This document shows, piece after piece, positions 4,814 to 5,171 of a stretch of DNA of 5,171 nt. The notes beneath the pieces are model-generated. The model did no database searches, had not been told where the DNA came from, and saw only the letters and a program-made list of their open reading frames with translations. The translations under genes were made by a program, and so were the position numbers. The stretch covers positions 1 to 5,171 of the forward strand of contig CAKROP010000176.1 of the NCBI GenBank assembly GCA_934373375.1, given 5' to 3'. Source of the DNA: an uncultured Anaerosacchariphilus sp. Its GTDB lineage: Bacteria > Bacillota > Clostridia > Lachnospirales > Lachnospiraceae. Each line of letters begins with the position of its first letter. The stretch's first letter is position 1.

Positions 4814-5171
4814 TTATTCACCTTTTATTACTGTCACAGCCTCTTCCACCGTCTCTGCATAGGCATCGCAGCTCGTATCCGTAACCGGCTGTTCAAACGC
4901 TATCACGCGGACGCCGACACTGCGTGCGGCTGACAGAACGCTCTCCAGCGCTTCTTCGTGATTGGCGTGAATCGCAATTACGTCCACATTTTCGGCCACC
5001 AGCTCGTTGACTGCCAGCATCTGATACTCTATCGGATCTACGTCGCAGAGGGCAAAGGTACGATACTCCAGCCCACGGGCCTCGTCTGCTTCTGCGGCGG
5101 ATACATCCGGCATCTTTACCCGAAGTTCTGCGCCCAGAGCTTCCGCCAGATTCTCAAATTCTATCTGTACC
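4814..5171 (-). CDS. Partial protein resembling one lobe of a sugar-type periplasmic binding protein
   Basis: The C-terminal 118 residues are visible; the reading frame is open to the window edge, so the gene starts beyond 5171 and the ATG at 5113 is probably internal. The stretch from YQMLAVNELVAENVDVIAIHANHEEALESVL to SARSVGVRVIAFEQPV follows the pattern of the RbsB/LsrB-type periplasmic binding fold: a helix, a strand with VDVIAI, a helix, then a strand ending in the ligand-facing VIAFE. In that family this pattern lies in the first lobe and is followed by roughly 150-200 further residues, whereas here only about 22 residues (ending EEAVTVIKGE) follow before TAA. The protein may be truncated or a single-lobe variant. 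Its stop codon abuts hairpin copy D. The signal peptide, if any, is outside the window. The family assignment rests on pattern recall only. Confidence 0.6.
   Translation of the reverse strand, partial: VQIEFENLAEALGAELRVKMPDVSAAEADEARGLEYRTFALCDVDPIEYQMLAVNELVAENVDVIAIHANHEEALESVLSAARSVGVRVIAFEQPVTDTSCDAYAETVEEAVTVIKGE

Overview
The window looks like chromosomal DNA of a Gram-positive, Clostridia-type bacterium, possibly Lachnospiraceae. This is inferred from strong AGGAGG-type ribosome binding sites, a YtrA-type GntR regulator co-transcribed with an ABC exporter, CsoR-type operator palindromes, and moderately GC-rich coding DNA between AT-rich promoters. No species-level marker is present.

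Layout. Bases 1-368 hold a small inverted repeat, a large hairpin element (copy A), and a promoter with two CsoR-like palindromes. Bases 369-2249 encode a heavy-metal P1B-type ATPase without an N-terminal metal-binding domain. Copy B of the hairpin element follows (about 2260-2453). Next comes a tight three-gene operon (2566-4484): a GntR/YtrA-family repressor, an ABC ATPase and a six-helix ABC permease. It is preceded by a promoter whose -10 region overlaps a palindrome. Copies C (about 4487-4660) and D (about 4695-4813) lie back to back after the operon. At the right edge is the 3' end of a minus-strand gene resembling one lobe of a sugar-type periplasmic binding protein; it runs off the window.

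The most notable feature is the family of four hairpin elements. Each has a short conserved outer flank containing CGGAC, then a long near-perfect inverted repeat (25-36 bp), then a conserved core of 93-97 nt that itself folds into a rod. The outer part of the arms differs strongly between copies, yet within each copy the two arms remain complementary. The core also shows compensatory changes. Two subfamilies are visible (A/C and B/D), and copy D has lost 64 bp of core between ACGG microhomologies. Copies B, C and D each lie just past the 3' end of a transcription unit. I do not recognise this family by name.

How the genes fit together: the ATPase is probably a metal efflux pump induced through a CsoR/RcnR-family repressor encoded elsewhere. 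The GntR-ABC operon is probably an autoregulated exporter of the envelope-stress or antimicrobial-response kind. Nothing links the two units functionally except the shared hairpin elements at their ends.
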